The notes: generated from the sequence alone by a model not told the origin. 38,111 nt of DNA from Oscillospiraceae bacterium (GCA_009779295.1 WREN01000002.1:1-38111), one strand, 5' to 3'; positions 18,752 to 28,083 are shown, numbered from the stretch's first letter. Made by a program: numbers and translations.

Positions 18752-19840
18752 TCACATCCTAATCAGACTATCCAAACCGTTTTTTAACTCTATAATAAAT
18801 CTGTCGATTTCCTCGATTGTATTAAACGCGCTCAAACTGATCCGCAGCGAACAATCCGCTTCCATTTCATTTAATCCAAACGCTAAAAGAACATGGCTCC
18901 GTTTGTTTTTCGAACACGCTGAACCGCTCGATACATAAATTCCTTTGCCGGAAAGATAATGCAGCATGGTTTCGCTTTTGATCCGCGGCAGTGTGATGCT
19001 GATGATGTGCGGGGCGTATTCGCCATGCGGAATATTTACTTTTACAGGCAAATTTTCAATCAAATGATCTCTTAAATTTATATCCGCCTTATATTTCACA
19101 GCTTCGCCGAAACCCGCGATCCCCGCCGTGTTTTCCGTTCCCGACCGGAATCCACGCTCCTGGCCGCCTCCGTATATGATCGACACCAACCGTTTCGATG
19201 TTATCACCTGTTCTTTGCAGAACAACGCTCCGATTCCTTTCGGACCGTGTATCTTATGCGCGCTCAATGTTATAAGATCGGCGTTAATTCCGCAAACCCT
19301 CCCAAAACCCTGCACCGCGTCGCAATGCGTGACGGCTGCGGGGTTGATCCTTTTGACAGCGTCGAAGATGGTTTTCACGTCGTAAACCGCGCCGGTTTCG
19401 TTGTTGACAAGCATGACCGAAACGAGCATGGTATCTTCGTTGACGGCGTTCTTCACTTCTTCAATGTCGATAACGCCGTGTTTCGTCGAGAGAAACACGA
19501 CTTCAACGTCATCCAATACTTTAACCGCTTCAAGAATCGACGGATGCTCGCTGTCGGTGGTGACGATGCGTTTGACTTTGCGGTTCTTGGCGCGGATAGT
19601 TCCGGACACGGCAAGATTGTTCGCTTCGGTTCCGCTGCCGCAGAAGATTATCCGCCCCTGCATTTTCAACGCTTTTAATATGTTACGCCGCGCTTCGGTG
19701 ATAACGTTCTCCGCCTCAAATCCGGCGGCGTGCAATGACGAAGGGTTGCCGTGGATGTTTTCGTAAACGTGCGTCATAACGTCAATGACTTCGCGGCGTA
19801 TCGGCGCGGACGCGCTGTTGTCAAGATATATTTTATTCAT
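18752..19840 (-). CDS. Cysteine desulfurase (NifS/IscS class)
   Basis: IYLDNSASAPIRREV, HAAGFEAENVI, GSGTEANNLAV, SAHKIHGPKGIGALF, GSACSKNKRSHVLLAFGL. Confidence 0.93.
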   Translation of the reverse strand: MNKIYLDNSASAPIRREVIDVMTHVYENIHGNPSSLHAAGFEAENVITEARRNILKALKMQGRIIFCGSGTEANNLAVSGTIRAKNRKVKRIVTTDSEHPSILEAVKVLDDVEVVFLSTKHGVIDIEEVKNAVNEDTMLVSVMLVNNETGAVYDVKTIFDAVKRINPAAVTHCDAVQGFGRVCGINADLITLSAHKIHGPKGIGALFCKEQVITSKRLVSIIYGGGQERGFRSGTENTAGIAGFGEAVKYKADINLRDHLIENLPVKVNIPHGEYAPHIISITLPRIKSETMLHYLSGKGIYVSSGSACSKNKRSHVLLAFGLNEMEADCSLRISLSAFNTIEEIDRFIIELKNGLDSLIRM

Positions 19841-20349
19841 TATTTAAATGTGAACCTGTTGATAATTTTCGCGACATCCTCGAGATTCTTCTCATAATTC
19901 TCCGGAACGGCGGTATAGGTCATTATATACACGGTACCCCCATGCAAACGCACTACCTGCATGAATTTGTATGCGGTACCTGTCAAGGTAGCGCTGTACT
20001 CATAACAATTCGCTTCGTAACCGTTCAGAAGTATCTTATTGACGGTCTCGTATTCAATATCGAGGAAAATTGTTTCGAGATCTTTTTTGTACCCTTCCCA
20101 GAATTCGTCGGGCGTCATTTGCTCTTTAGTTTCAAACGCGATGACATTAATACTCGAACGGTCGCTTTCGCTCACGTACGCGCCCATGTAACCGGTTGAA
20201 TCGTCGCTTGTGACGATCCAATCGTCCGGAACATAAAGGTTATACGTAACGAAATTGTTCGAAATCAACTTCATTCCGGCAAGCGTTGCGTCAACTTTCG
20301 CGCACGAAACCAATACCAGCAATAATATTATCATAATAAATTTTCTCAT
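19840..20349 (-). CDS. Predicted lipoprotein (PsbP-like, unknown function)
   Basis: Lipobox MIILLLVLVSCAK; short beta-rich body YNLYVPDDWIVTSDDSTGYMGAYVSE. Confidence 0.65.
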   Translation of the reverse strand: MRKFIMIILLLVLVSCAKVDATLAGMKLISNNFVTYNLYVPDDWIVTSDDSTGYMGAYVSESDRSSINVIAFETKEQMTPDEFWEGYKKDLETIFLDIEYETVNKILLNGYEANCYEYSATLTGTAYKFMQVVRLHGGTVYIMTYTAVPENYEKNLEDVAKIINRFTFK

Positions 20350-20483
20350 GTTTTTACCCCATGTTTTTTATAGATTATAAAATTTTAATAAAATTATACA
20401 ATTAATATATTAATTATTCATGCAATCTTTTATAAGATTAACAAATAGTTTACAAATCGAAGTGCGATATTCAACATTATTTA

Positions 20484-20512
20484 TTGACAAATTATTAACT
20501 GTAAGATATAAT
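20484..20512 (+). promoter_or_regulatory. Consensus sigma-A promoter upstream of the transglutaminase / pilus-like operon
   Basis: TTGACA (20484-20489), 17 nt spacer, TATAAT (20507-20512). Confidence 0.8.
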
Positions 20513-20550
20513 AACTAACGACGAAAATATTTCGTAAAGGATTTTTTTAA

Positions 20551-21798
20551 ATGAAATTATTAAATAGCAAATTTATATTTATATTTTTATGTTTAATATT
20601 GCTGTACAGCTGTAATAAACAAAGCGCTCTGCCGCCTGATATAGAGACTACGGTCGCAGTTAAACCGATAGATTCGGACAGCACTACCTTAATTGAAACC
20701 GCTCCGCCGGAAACTGAAACCACAACGCCGCCTGAGACGACTACAACCAAATCTCCCGAAACTACAACTACCACCGCTGAAACTACAACCAAACCGCCCG
20801 AAACAACCACTACTACAGCTCCCGTTACCACCACTAAACCTCCGGTGACTACTACAACGTCTCCTCCCGTTACGACAACTTTATCGCCGTCAACAACGAT
20901 CCCGCTGGCTGCGCCAGTTAAACCTAAAATAGATGAAGACGCAATTTTCAAAGGGGCGGCTGTCACAGGACTGAAAATGCCTTCCGCCGACGGTAAATCC
21001 CTTGCCTCAAGGGGCGTAGGTATCATTGATTACTCGAACGCTTCCGAAGGTTATGTTATGGTTAAATACGACGGAAAAACTTCAAACCTGCTCAATGTCC
21101 GCGTCTCGTTCGGCAATGAAATTTTAAACGATTATACGGGGATACTGCCCGGTGAATACGCGACGCTGCCTTTATCCGTCGGAAACGGTTCCTACAAGAT
21201 TACTTTGATGGAAATTGTAAACGGTAAAGGTTCCGGAATCGTTGACGTTACGGTTGACGTTAAATTAACTAATGATATTAACGGCTTCACTTATCCGAAC
21301 TTTTACGCTAATTATAACAAAGATTCCAAAGCCGTTAAAATAGCCGCGTATCTCGTAAAGGATATAAAAGACGAACTCAAAAAAATTGAGGCTATTTATA
21401 ATTATGTCATAACAACGTATTCATATGATTACGATTACGCGAAAAAAGTTATAAATAAGGAAGTTTCGTATCATGTTCCGGACCTCGAAAATATCGTAAA
21501 AAATAAAAAAGGCATTTGTTTCGATTACGCCGCGCTTATGGTGTCCATGCTCCGGAGCGTCGGCATACCGGCAAAGCATATTCACGGATATGCTCCTGAC
21601 GGGAAAGGCACTGAAGTATATCACGCGTGGATCAATACTTATACAAAAGAAACCGGCTGGATCAACGGCATTATTCAATTTGACGGCAAAAATTGGAAAC
21701 TGATGGATCCTACATACGTTTCTACAACAAACTCAAGCGACGCCGGTTATAAGCTTATCGGAGACGGCTCGAAATATAGGAATATGAAATATTTTTAA
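20551..21798 (+). CDS. Transglutaminase-domain lipoprotein with Thr/Pro-rich linker
   Basis: Lipobox ILLYSCNKQ; repeated (P)PETTTT-type linker; KKGICFDYAALMVSMLRSVGIPAKHIHGYAPDG...YHAWINTY...WKLMDPTYV. Confidence 0.88.
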   Translation: MKLLNSKFIFIFLCLILLYSCNKQSALPPDIETTVAVKPIDSDSTTLIETAPPETETTTPPETTTTKSPETTTTTAETTTKPPETTTTTAPVTTTKPPVTTTTSPPVTTTLSPSTTIPLAAPVKPKIDEDAIFKGAAVTGLKMPSADGKSLASRGVGIIDYSNASEGYVMVKYDGKTSNLLNVRVSFGNEILNDYTGILPGEYATLPLSVGNGSYKITLMEIVNGKGSGIVDVTVDVKLTNDINGFTYPNFYANYNKDSKAVKIAAYLVKDIKDELKKIEAIYNYVITTYSYDYDYAKKVINKEVSYHVPDLENIVKNKKGICFDYAALMVSMLRSVGIPAKHIHGYAPDGKGTEVYHAWINTYTKETGWINGIIQFDGKNWKLMDPTYVSTTNSSDAGYKLIGDGSKYRNMKYF

Positions 21799-21825
21799 TT
21801 AAAAATCACGGAACGGAGAAAATAT

Positions 21826-22860
21826 ATGAGTACAATTAAAAATCAACTTAAAAAAATACCCGCGCAGCAAATGAGCGCCATTTTCATGGAACTGGGTCTT
21901 ATCATGCAGGCGGGAATAACTATAGCTGACGGACTTTCCATGCTTGCGGAAGACGAGTCCGATAAAAATTTCAAGAAAATCCTCACTTCGCTTTACGACG
22001 AAACCGTAGTAGGCATGCCGCTTTCGGAAGCTCTGGCAAACGTTAAGGATTTTCCCGGTATATTCCCTAAATACGCGGTCGATATGATCGCCGTCGGCGA
22101 AGGGACGGGACGTTTGGAGCAGGTATTTTTCACGCTGTCGGATTACTATTACCAGCGCGACCAGCTCGCAAAAACCATCCGCGGGGCTATATTGTATCCC
22201 GCCATGCTTCTGGGCATGATCGTACTTATCGTTTTGATTCTCATCACTCAGGTGCTGCCGATTTTCAACACGGTTTACAATCAAATGGGCGCGCAGATGT
22301 CCTCGATTGCGAGCGCGCTTATGAATTTCGGGACGTTTATTACGGAAAATATGGCGATTGTAATAATTATGGCGATTGTTTTATTGGCGGGGATTTTCGT
22401 CGCCGGCAGGCTGCTTTTCAGCCGCAGCGGGCTTATGCGCAATATTTCCGTTTCGCGTTTCGCGGCAAGCCTTTCGATGTCGCTCGCAAGCGGGCTCGGC
22501 GTTGACGAATCGTTCGAAATGGCGCAGAAGATAATAGGCGACAGCGTGTTGACTCCGCAGGTCGAACAATGCAAAAAATTTATCGCGGACGGCGAATCTT
22601 TCTCAAACGCGCTTTCCAAATCAAAAATTTTCCCTGTGCTGTATACAAGTATGCTGTCATCGGGATTTAAAACGGGTTCGGCCGATACTATCATGAACGA
22701 GATCGTCCGCCGTATCGACGAATCCGTAAACGACGAAATCGACGAGCTCGTCGCTTCCGTTGAACCGACGCTTGTTATAATCATGAGCGTGCTGATCGGA
22801 TTTATACTGCTGTCCGTAATGCTGCCGCTTATGAATATAATGACCGTTATCGGGGGATAG
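21826..22860 (+). CDS. Type II secretion system F / PilC family inner-membrane protein
   Basis: FMELGLIMQAGITIADGLSMLAEDE; IPVGEGTGRLE-like VDMIAVGEGTGRLEQVFFTLSDYYYQRDQLAKTIRGAILYPAMLL; C-terminal EPTLVIIMSVLIGFILLSVMLPLMNIMTVIGG. Confidence 0.92.
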   Translation: MSTIKNQLKKIPAQQMSAIFMELGLIMQAGITIADGLSMLAEDESDKNFKKILTSLYDETVVGMPLSEALANVKDFPGIFPKYAVDMIAVGEGTGRLEQVFFTLSDYYYQRDQLAKTIRGAILYPAMLLGMIVLIVLILITQVLPIFNTVYNQMGAQMSSIASALMNFGTFITENMAIVIIMAIVLLAGIFVAGRLLFSRSGLMRNISVSRFAASLSMSLASGLGVDESFEMAQKIIGDSVLTPQVEQCKKFIADGESFSNALSKSKIFPVLYTSMLSSGFKTGSADTIMNEIVRRIDESVNDEIDELVASVEPTLVIIMSVLIGFILLSVMLPLMNIMTVIGG

Positions 22861-22866
22861 ATTCAC

Positions 22867-23187
22867 ATGAAAAACAACGTCCGCCATAAAAGGGTCATCA
22901 CGGTCGAAACTGTCGTATCGATAATTATTTTCGCAGTTATACTTATATTATTCATCGGCGGTTTAAGCGACGCGGCCGGTAACAGCGTCGCGGAAGGCGC
23001 GCGGATCGCGAAAATTTCGCTTATGAGGGCCGCCGCAAGCTGTTACGCGTTTGAGGGCGCTTATCCGTCGGATTATCAGTATTTGGTTGATAATTACGGA
23101 ATCAACGTCGACACGGACAAATATATCGTCCATTACGAAGCCATATCGTCCAACCTTATGCCGAACATTAAAATACTTATTAAATAA
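22867..23187 (+). CDS. Pseudopilin-like protein
   Basis: VITVETVVSIIIFAVILILF hydrophobic N-terminal helix with Glu; short GspG-like body; directly downstream of the pilC-like gene. Confidence 0.65.
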   Translation: MKNNVRHKRVITVETVVSIIIFAVILILFIGGLSDAAGNSVAEGARIAKISLMRAAASCYAFEGAYPSDYQYLVDNYGINVDTDKYIVHYEAISSNLMPNIKILIK

Positions 23188-23210
23188 AATAAACTAAAAG
23201 GTAGCACTAT

Positions 23211-23705
23211 ATGAATAATTCCTCTCACAAAAAAATAAAACCCCGGTCTTTTGATGTTATTTTTACACTGCTTTTGTTTTGCCTGTTCACTTTTACCGTT
23301 ATGACGACCCTTATTTCGGGCGTAAGCGTGTATAAAAACACCGAAGAGCTAATGCTCAGCCGCTATGAGGAACGGACCGCGCTCGCTTATATTATCACAA
23401 AAGTGCATAACTACGATATACAAGGCAATATCACAGTTAAAAAATTCGGCGACACCGATGCGCTTATATTCACTGAAACTATCGGCGGTATCGATTATCT
23501 TACATATATCTACTGTCATGAAGGCTGGCTGCGCGAACTGTTTATAGACGAGTTTGCGGAATTTGAAGCGCATATGGGCGAGAATATCGTCGAAGCGGAA
23601 AAACTTAACTTTACTATGAAAACATCCGATTTGGTGTATATAAGATACGAATCCGACGGCGGAAAAGTCTGCGAAACGCACGTTAACATACGGAGCGGGA
23701 GGTAA
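23211..23705 (+). CDS. DUF4860-like small single-TM protein, pseudopilin-like
   Basis: RSFDVIFTLLLFCLFTFTVMTTLISGVSVYKNTEELMLSRYEERTALAYIITKVHNYD. Confidence 0.6.
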   Translation: MNNSSHKKIKPRSFDVIFTLLLFCLFTFTVMTTLISGVSVYKNTEELMLSRYEERTALAYIITKVHNYDIQGNITVKKFGDTDALIFTETIGGIDYLTYIYCHEGWLRELFIDEFAEFEAHMGENIVEAEKLNFTMKTSDLVYIRYESDGGKVCETHVNIRSGR

Positions 23706-23715
23706 GTAAAACAAC

Positions 23716-24120
23716 ATGAAACATAAATACGCGTCAAAATCCGCGCTGTTTTTGATGGAACTGCTCATAGCGATACTGGTATTCTCGTTTACGACGGCGA
23801 TCTGTATGCGCATATTCGTCCACGCCAAACTGACGGCGGATTACGCCGGAAATCTGAGCATAGCGGTAACAGCGGCGCAGAACGCCGCGGAATGTTACAA
23901 AGCGAGCGGCGGTAATTTAATACGCGCAGCCGAAATTCTCGGCGTTGAAACGCTGAACGATAAAATCGAATACGCGCTTGAGCACGAAATGACGCTGGAG
24001 CTGACCGAGTCGGGAAGAAGCGGACTCTACACTTCCTGCGAGATTGCCGTTTACTTGTTTAACGGGGACGAGATATACAGGATCGAAGTCGGCGCTATAA
24101 ACGAAAAAGGGGTGAGATAA
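23716..24120 (+). CDS. Prepilin-like N-methylation-type protein
   Basis: SALFLMELLIAILVFSFTTAICMRIF: Glu-containing hydrophobic N-terminal helix. Confidence 0.65.
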   Translation: MKHKYASKSALFLMELLIAILVFSFTTAICMRIFVHAKLTADYAGNLSIAVTAAQNAAECYKASGGNLIRAAEILGVETLNDKIEYALEHEMTLELTESGRSGLYTSCEIAVYLFNGDEIYRIEVGAINEKGVR

Positions 24121-24593
24121 TGGTAGATTACAGAAATATCAACTTCACACAGGAACGCAAATCATACAAACGCTCGCACGGAGTTAACGCCGGAAGCGTT
24201 TCGGTCATTATGATCTTCACCGTTTTATGTCTCGCCGTGTTCGCGATCCTGACAATGGTTTCCGCCAATGCGGAATTGCGGCTGGCGCAGAAATATTCAA
24301 ATTCCGTAACTAAATATTACGCCGCCGACAACATCGTTTCGCAATTCGTAGCGGAAATCAAAAACGCCCCTTCTCTATCCGTTGCTGAATCCATAGCGCG
24401 TAAATACGGGGCCTCAACCAATTTTTACGACGATGGATTATACATTACCTACGTTGCAGAAGCCGACGAGAGATCAAGGATAACAGTCGAAATGACCGTA
24501 ACGGAAACGGGCGACACGATCACAGCTTATTATCAATTCACCGAGAGCGGTTTTGTTATGGAATTCAGTTTCGGCATATGGATGGGGGAGTGA
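24120..24593 (+). CDS. Single-TM pilus-like protein (PilX/GspK-like position)
   Basis: AGSVSVIMIFTVLCLAVFAILTMVSANAELRLAQKYSNSVTKYYAADNIV; 1-nt stop/start overlap with the upstream gene. Confidence 0.55.
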   Translation: MVDYRNINFTQERKSYKRSHGVNAGSVSVIMIFTVLCLAVFAILTMVSANAELRLAQKYSNSVTKYYAADNIVSQFVAEIKNAPSLSVAESIARKYGASTNFYDDGLYITYVAEADERSRITVEMTVTETGDTITAYYQFTESGFVMEFSFGIWMGE

Positions 24594-24597
24594 TTTT

Positions 24598-25668
24598 ATG
24601 ATGGATTTGAAAACATTGTTAAAAGCCGCCGTAGATAATTCGGCGTCTGATATATTTATCGTGTCCGGTATACCGCTGTCGATGCGCGTCAACGGCGTTA
24701 TAAACATCGTAGATGGCGACAACGAAAAGGTAATGCCGCCGATCGCGCGTGCGATCATTGATGAAATATACGAGCTTGCCAAACGCGACATTCAAAATCT
24801 GATTGATAAAGGCGACGATGATTTTTCTATAACTATTCCGGGGCTGTCGCGGTTCAGAGTCTGCGCGTACAAACAGCGCAATTCGCTTGCCGCCGTCATC
24901 CGCATCGTCAAATTTGACATTCCCGATTACAAATCTATAGGCGTGCCTGAGGAAGTCATGAACATCGTCCGCGTGAAGCAGAAAGGGCTTATTTTAATCA
25001 CCGGTCCGGCGGGCGGCGGGAAATCGACGACTCTCGCCTGTATGATCAATGAAATAAACAGACTTCAAAAGGGACATATTATCACGGTTGAAGATCCTAT
25101 AGAATTTATTTTCCGCAATGACGGATGTATTTTCAGCCAGCGTGAACTTGCCAGCGATACGGACGATTATATCACTGCGCTGCGCGCGAGCCTGCGCCAG
25201 GCGCCGGACGTTATTTATATCGGCGAAATGCGCGATTTTGAAGCGATCAAAGCCGTTCTGACCGCCGCGGAGACGGGGCATACTATCATTTCCACTTTGC
25301 ACACGGTCGGCGCGGTCAACACCATCGACCGCATTATAGACGTGTTCCCGCCGCAGCAGCAGCAGCAGGTACGTATGCAGCTTTCGAATCTGTTGCGTTC
25401 GGTGGTATCGCAGCAGCTTCTCCCCACAGTTGACGGAAAACTTGTTCCGGCTTTTGAAATTATGAATCTCAACAGCGCTATCTCGAACCTTATCCGCGAA
25501 TCTAAAATCCATCAGATCGACACCGTTATCCAGACGTCTACAGCAGAGGGAATGATCGCCATGGATAACTATATTTTGAAGTTGCTCAAAGAAGAGAAAA
25601 TCTCGAGAGAAAGCGCTTTGAAATATTCAACAAACCGCGACTTGCTTGAGAAACGTCTGGCAAGGTAG
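24598..25668 (+). CDS. pilT: PilT-type twitching ATPase (GspE superfamily)
   Basis: ASDIFIVSGIPLSMRVNG, Walker A GPAGGGKSTTLACM, Asp box TVEDPIEF, LRQAPDVIYIGEMRDFEAIKAVLTAAETGHTIISTLHT. ATG at 24598 after GGGGGAG. Confidence 0.92.
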   Translation: MMDLKTLLKAAVDNSASDIFIVSGIPLSMRVNGVINIVDGDNEKVMPPIARAIIDEIYELAKRDIQNLIDKGDDDFSITIPGLSRFRVCAYKQRNSLAAVIRIVKFDIPDYKSIGVPEEVMNIVRVKQKGLILITGPAGGGKSTTLACMINEINRLQKGHIITVEDPIEFIFRNDGCIFSQRELASDTDDYITALRASLRQAPDVIYIGEMRDFEAIKAVLTAAETGHTIISTLHTVGAVNTIDRIIDVFPPQQQQQVRMQLSNLLRSVVSQQLLPTVDGKLVPAFEIMNLNSAISNLIRESKIHQIDTVIQTSTAEGMIAMDNYILKLLKEEKISRESALKYSTNRDLLEKRLAR

Positions 25669-25690
25669 TAAAACCGTTTATAAACTTCTC

Positions 25691-25719
25691 TTGACAGAAC
25701 GCCTGTTTCATGATATAAT
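25691..25719 (+). promoter_or_regulatory. Consensus sigma-A promoter (P1) upstream of the nitrilase gene
   Basis: TTGACA (25691-25696), 17 nt spacer, TATAAT (25714-25719). Confidence 0.8.
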
Positions 25720-25776
25720 AAATATATCAGAACAAATGTTTATATCGGGAAAGGCAAGGGAAAGATTATAAAATTA

Positions 25777-25804
25777 TTGACAAATACCAAAAATATGGTA
25801 TAAT
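25777..25804 (+). promoter_or_regulatory. Consensus sigma-A promoter (P2) upstream of the nitrilase gene
   Basis: TTGACA (25777-25782), 16 nt spacer, TATAAT (25799-25804). Confidence 0.78.
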
Positions 25805-25839
25805 TGTGTTATAAAAAATTAAAGGAGGCACAGTTTATC

Positions 25840-26745
25840 ATGAGCCGTATGGTTAAAATCGCGACAACATCACTATTAATTGACGATAAATCAAAAACCT
25901 TCGGCGTAGACATTGACAGAGCTGCCGAACTCGCCGAAGCCGCAGGTAAGGAAAACGCCGACATCGTTGTCCTGCCTGAATTGTTCGACGTTTACAGCAT
26001 CGGTCGCCACGATTGGCTGACGCACAGCGGCGAAATCATTCCCGGCGACGGCAGGTTGCAGACGCGATTTGCGGCAATCGCGAAAAAATACAACATGTAC
26101 GTAGTCATCAACATCCTTGAAATAAACGGCGAGAAATTACATAATACTGCCGTTTTATTCAACAGGGACGGCAGTTATAACGGCAAATACCGCAAGACAC
26201 ACCTCGCTCCGGGCGAAGAGGACTACATCACCGCAAGCAACGAATATCCCGTGTTCGAAACGGACTTCGGCAAGGTCGCGATGACAATCTGCATGGATAT
26301 ACACTTCCCAGAACTGTTCCGCATACTGGCGTTGCAGGGCGCGGACATAATCCTTCACCCCACTATGTGGCTTGACTATACCGGCGCGTACTGCGACGTT
26401 TGCGCGTGCGCAAGAGCGATCGATAACGGCATTTATATGGTTACGAGCCATTACGTGAACGTGCCGTTCCTTGCGGGCAGGGCAATGGGTCACGCTGTCG
26501 TCATTGATCCCATGGGGCGGGTTCTCGCCGATACCGGACACAGACCGGGCATAACGACAGCAACCGTTGACTTGGACGAATCGTACGAGTTTTGGGCGGG
26601 AGGCGGCACGGAATTGAAAAAACGCTATCCGACGCTCAAAGACTGCTATTTTAAGATCCGCAAACCGGAAACGTATGGGATATTAACGCGACCGGATGAA
26701 GAGAATGATTGGAAGATAGAGAACCCGACGCTGTATCAGCCTTAG
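25840..26745 (+). CDS. Carbon-nitrogen hydrolase (nitrilase superfamily)
   Basis: IVVLPELFDVYS (Glu), YRKTHLAPGEEDY (Lys), VAMTICMDIHFPELFRILALQGADIILHPTMW (Cys). ATG at 25840 after AAAGGAGG. Confidence 0.9.
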   Translation: MSRMVKIATTSLLIDDKSKTFGVDIDRAAELAEAAGKENADIVVLPELFDVYSIGRHDWLTHSGEIIPGDGRLQTRFAAIAKKYNMYVVINILEINGEKLHNTAVLFNRDGSYNGKYRKTHLAPGEEDYITASNEYPVFETDFGKVAMTICMDIHFPELFRILALQGADIILHPTMWLDYTGAYCDVCACARAIDNGIYMVTSHYVNVPFLAGRAMGHAVVIDPMGRVLADTGHRPGITTATVDLDESYEFWAGGGTELKKRYPTLKDCYFKIRKPETYGILTRPDEENDWKIENPTLYQP

Positions 26746-26864
26746 GAATCCCCCCTGTCGCCTGCGGGCGACATCCCCCCTTTAACAAGGGAGGGAAAGA
26801 TAAAACGTTCCTTCCTGCCCACCCTTGCTAAAGGGGGGCTGCCGCCGCAGCGGCGGGGGGATTT
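26745..26864 (+). repeat. Palindromic element C
   Basis: GGAATCCCCCC-ctGTCGCCtgcGGGCGAC-ATCCCCCCTTTaacAAGGGAGGG ... CCCttgctAAAGGGGGG-ct-GCCGCcgcaGCGGC-GGGGGGATTT. Confidence 0.8.
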
Positions 26865-26883
26865 ATAGGAGGAATATAAACTT

Positions 26884-28083
26884 ATGAACACCAACACACC
26901 AACCGACCGCGCGCGTTACGGTTATAACGCGTTCAAAAACCTTACGGGCACATTGCCCAACCCATTCCCGCGGATCATGGGACCCAACGCCGGCAAGTAC
27001 GTGCAGGAGGTCGTCGATTCCGGTCTCACCAGCAACATCACCGCGCGGTTCGAGAGCGAATTCGCGCAGGCGCTCGGCGTGAAGTACGTCGTTTCCGCGC
27101 CGGGCTGCTCGAACGCTATCCTCTCGCTCGCCGAAGCGTTGAACTTCAACCGCGGCGACGAAATCATCGTCAGCCCGATCACAGACTACGGCACTATCAT
27201 GGGGATTGTCAAATGCGGCTACGTGCCCGTTTTCGCCGACACCGAGAAGGATAGCTGCCTCATCTCGTGTCAATCCATTACGGAAAGAATCACGCCTAAA
27301 ACCAAAGCCATCCTCTGCGTCCACAAGATGGGCCTTATGTGCGACATGGACAGCATTACCGCATTAGGGTTGCCCGTCATTGAGGACGCCTGCCAAGCCG
27401 TTTTCAGTACATACAAAGACCGCAAAGCCGGAAGTATCGGTTACGCCGGCGCGTTCTCGTTCGACAGCGAGAAGACGATGGGCTCCGACATCGGCGGCTG
27501 TTTCGTCACAAACGACGAGAATCTCTACAACTACGCGCTGTATTTCACGCAGAGCCGCGGCGCGGAGAATAAACCCGGCTACGGGCGTTTGCACGTTGTT
27601 CCCGGAAGCGCGATGAGGATGCCGTCCTGTACCGCAGCTATCAATCTCGCGCAGCTTGAGATCCTGCCGGAGAACGTCGCGACACGCGACAAGATGATCC
27701 GCTGCATATACGAAATGCTCGCGACAATTGACGGTATAACCGTCGAAGCGCCGAAGGATTATCAGGAAGTCTTTTCATGCTGGATGGCTGGGTTCAGGGT
27801 TGATTTACAAAAATTCAACTGCACGCTCGAACAATTCGCCGACGCCTGCGTTCAAAAGGGCTTCACGGGTCTGGGCACGGGGTATTACTATCTGCTCCCC
27901 GAAGCCTGCACGTTCCTGCACGGTTTATTCGGATATGACTACAATATTTCCCAATATCCGAACGCGGTCGATTACTTGTCCAACTTCCTGCGCTGGTCGA
28001 CTTTCTGCGAGAAGTACACCGAAAAAGATTGCGAACTCGTGTATTCGATCGTGAGCGGCGTTGCGGAGGAATTCAGGAAATGA
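26884..28083 (+). CDS. DegT/DnrJ/EryC1/StrS family aminotransferase
   Basis: GLTSNITARFESEFAQALGVKYVVSAPGCSNAILSLAEAL, PVIEDACQAVFSTYKDRKAGSIGYAGAFSFDSEKTM. Confidence 0.88.
   Translation: MNTNTPTDRARYGYNAFKNLTGTLPNPFPRIMGPNAGKYVQEVVDSGLTSNITARFESEFAQALGVKYVVSAPGCSNAILSLAEALNFNRGDEIIVSPITDYGTIMGIVKCGYVPVFADTEKDSCLISCQSITERITPKTKAILCVHKMGLMCDMDSITALGLPVIEDACQAVFSTYKDRKAGSIGYAGAFSFDSEKTMGSDIGGCFVTNDENLYNYALYFTQSRGAENKPGYGRLHVVPGSAMRMPSCTAAINLAQLEILPENVATRDKMIRCIYEMLATIDGITVEAPKDYQEVFSCWMAGFRVDLQKFNCTLEQFADACVQKGFTGLGTGYYYLLPEACTFLHGLFGYDYNISQYPNAVDYLSNFLRWSTFCEKYTEKDCELVYSIVSGVAEEFRK

Noticed and set aside
20690-20895. Repetitive tract considered as a possible CRISPR-like array
   Set aside because: No fixed-length repeats with unique spacers; it is in frame and encodes a Thr/Pro linker.
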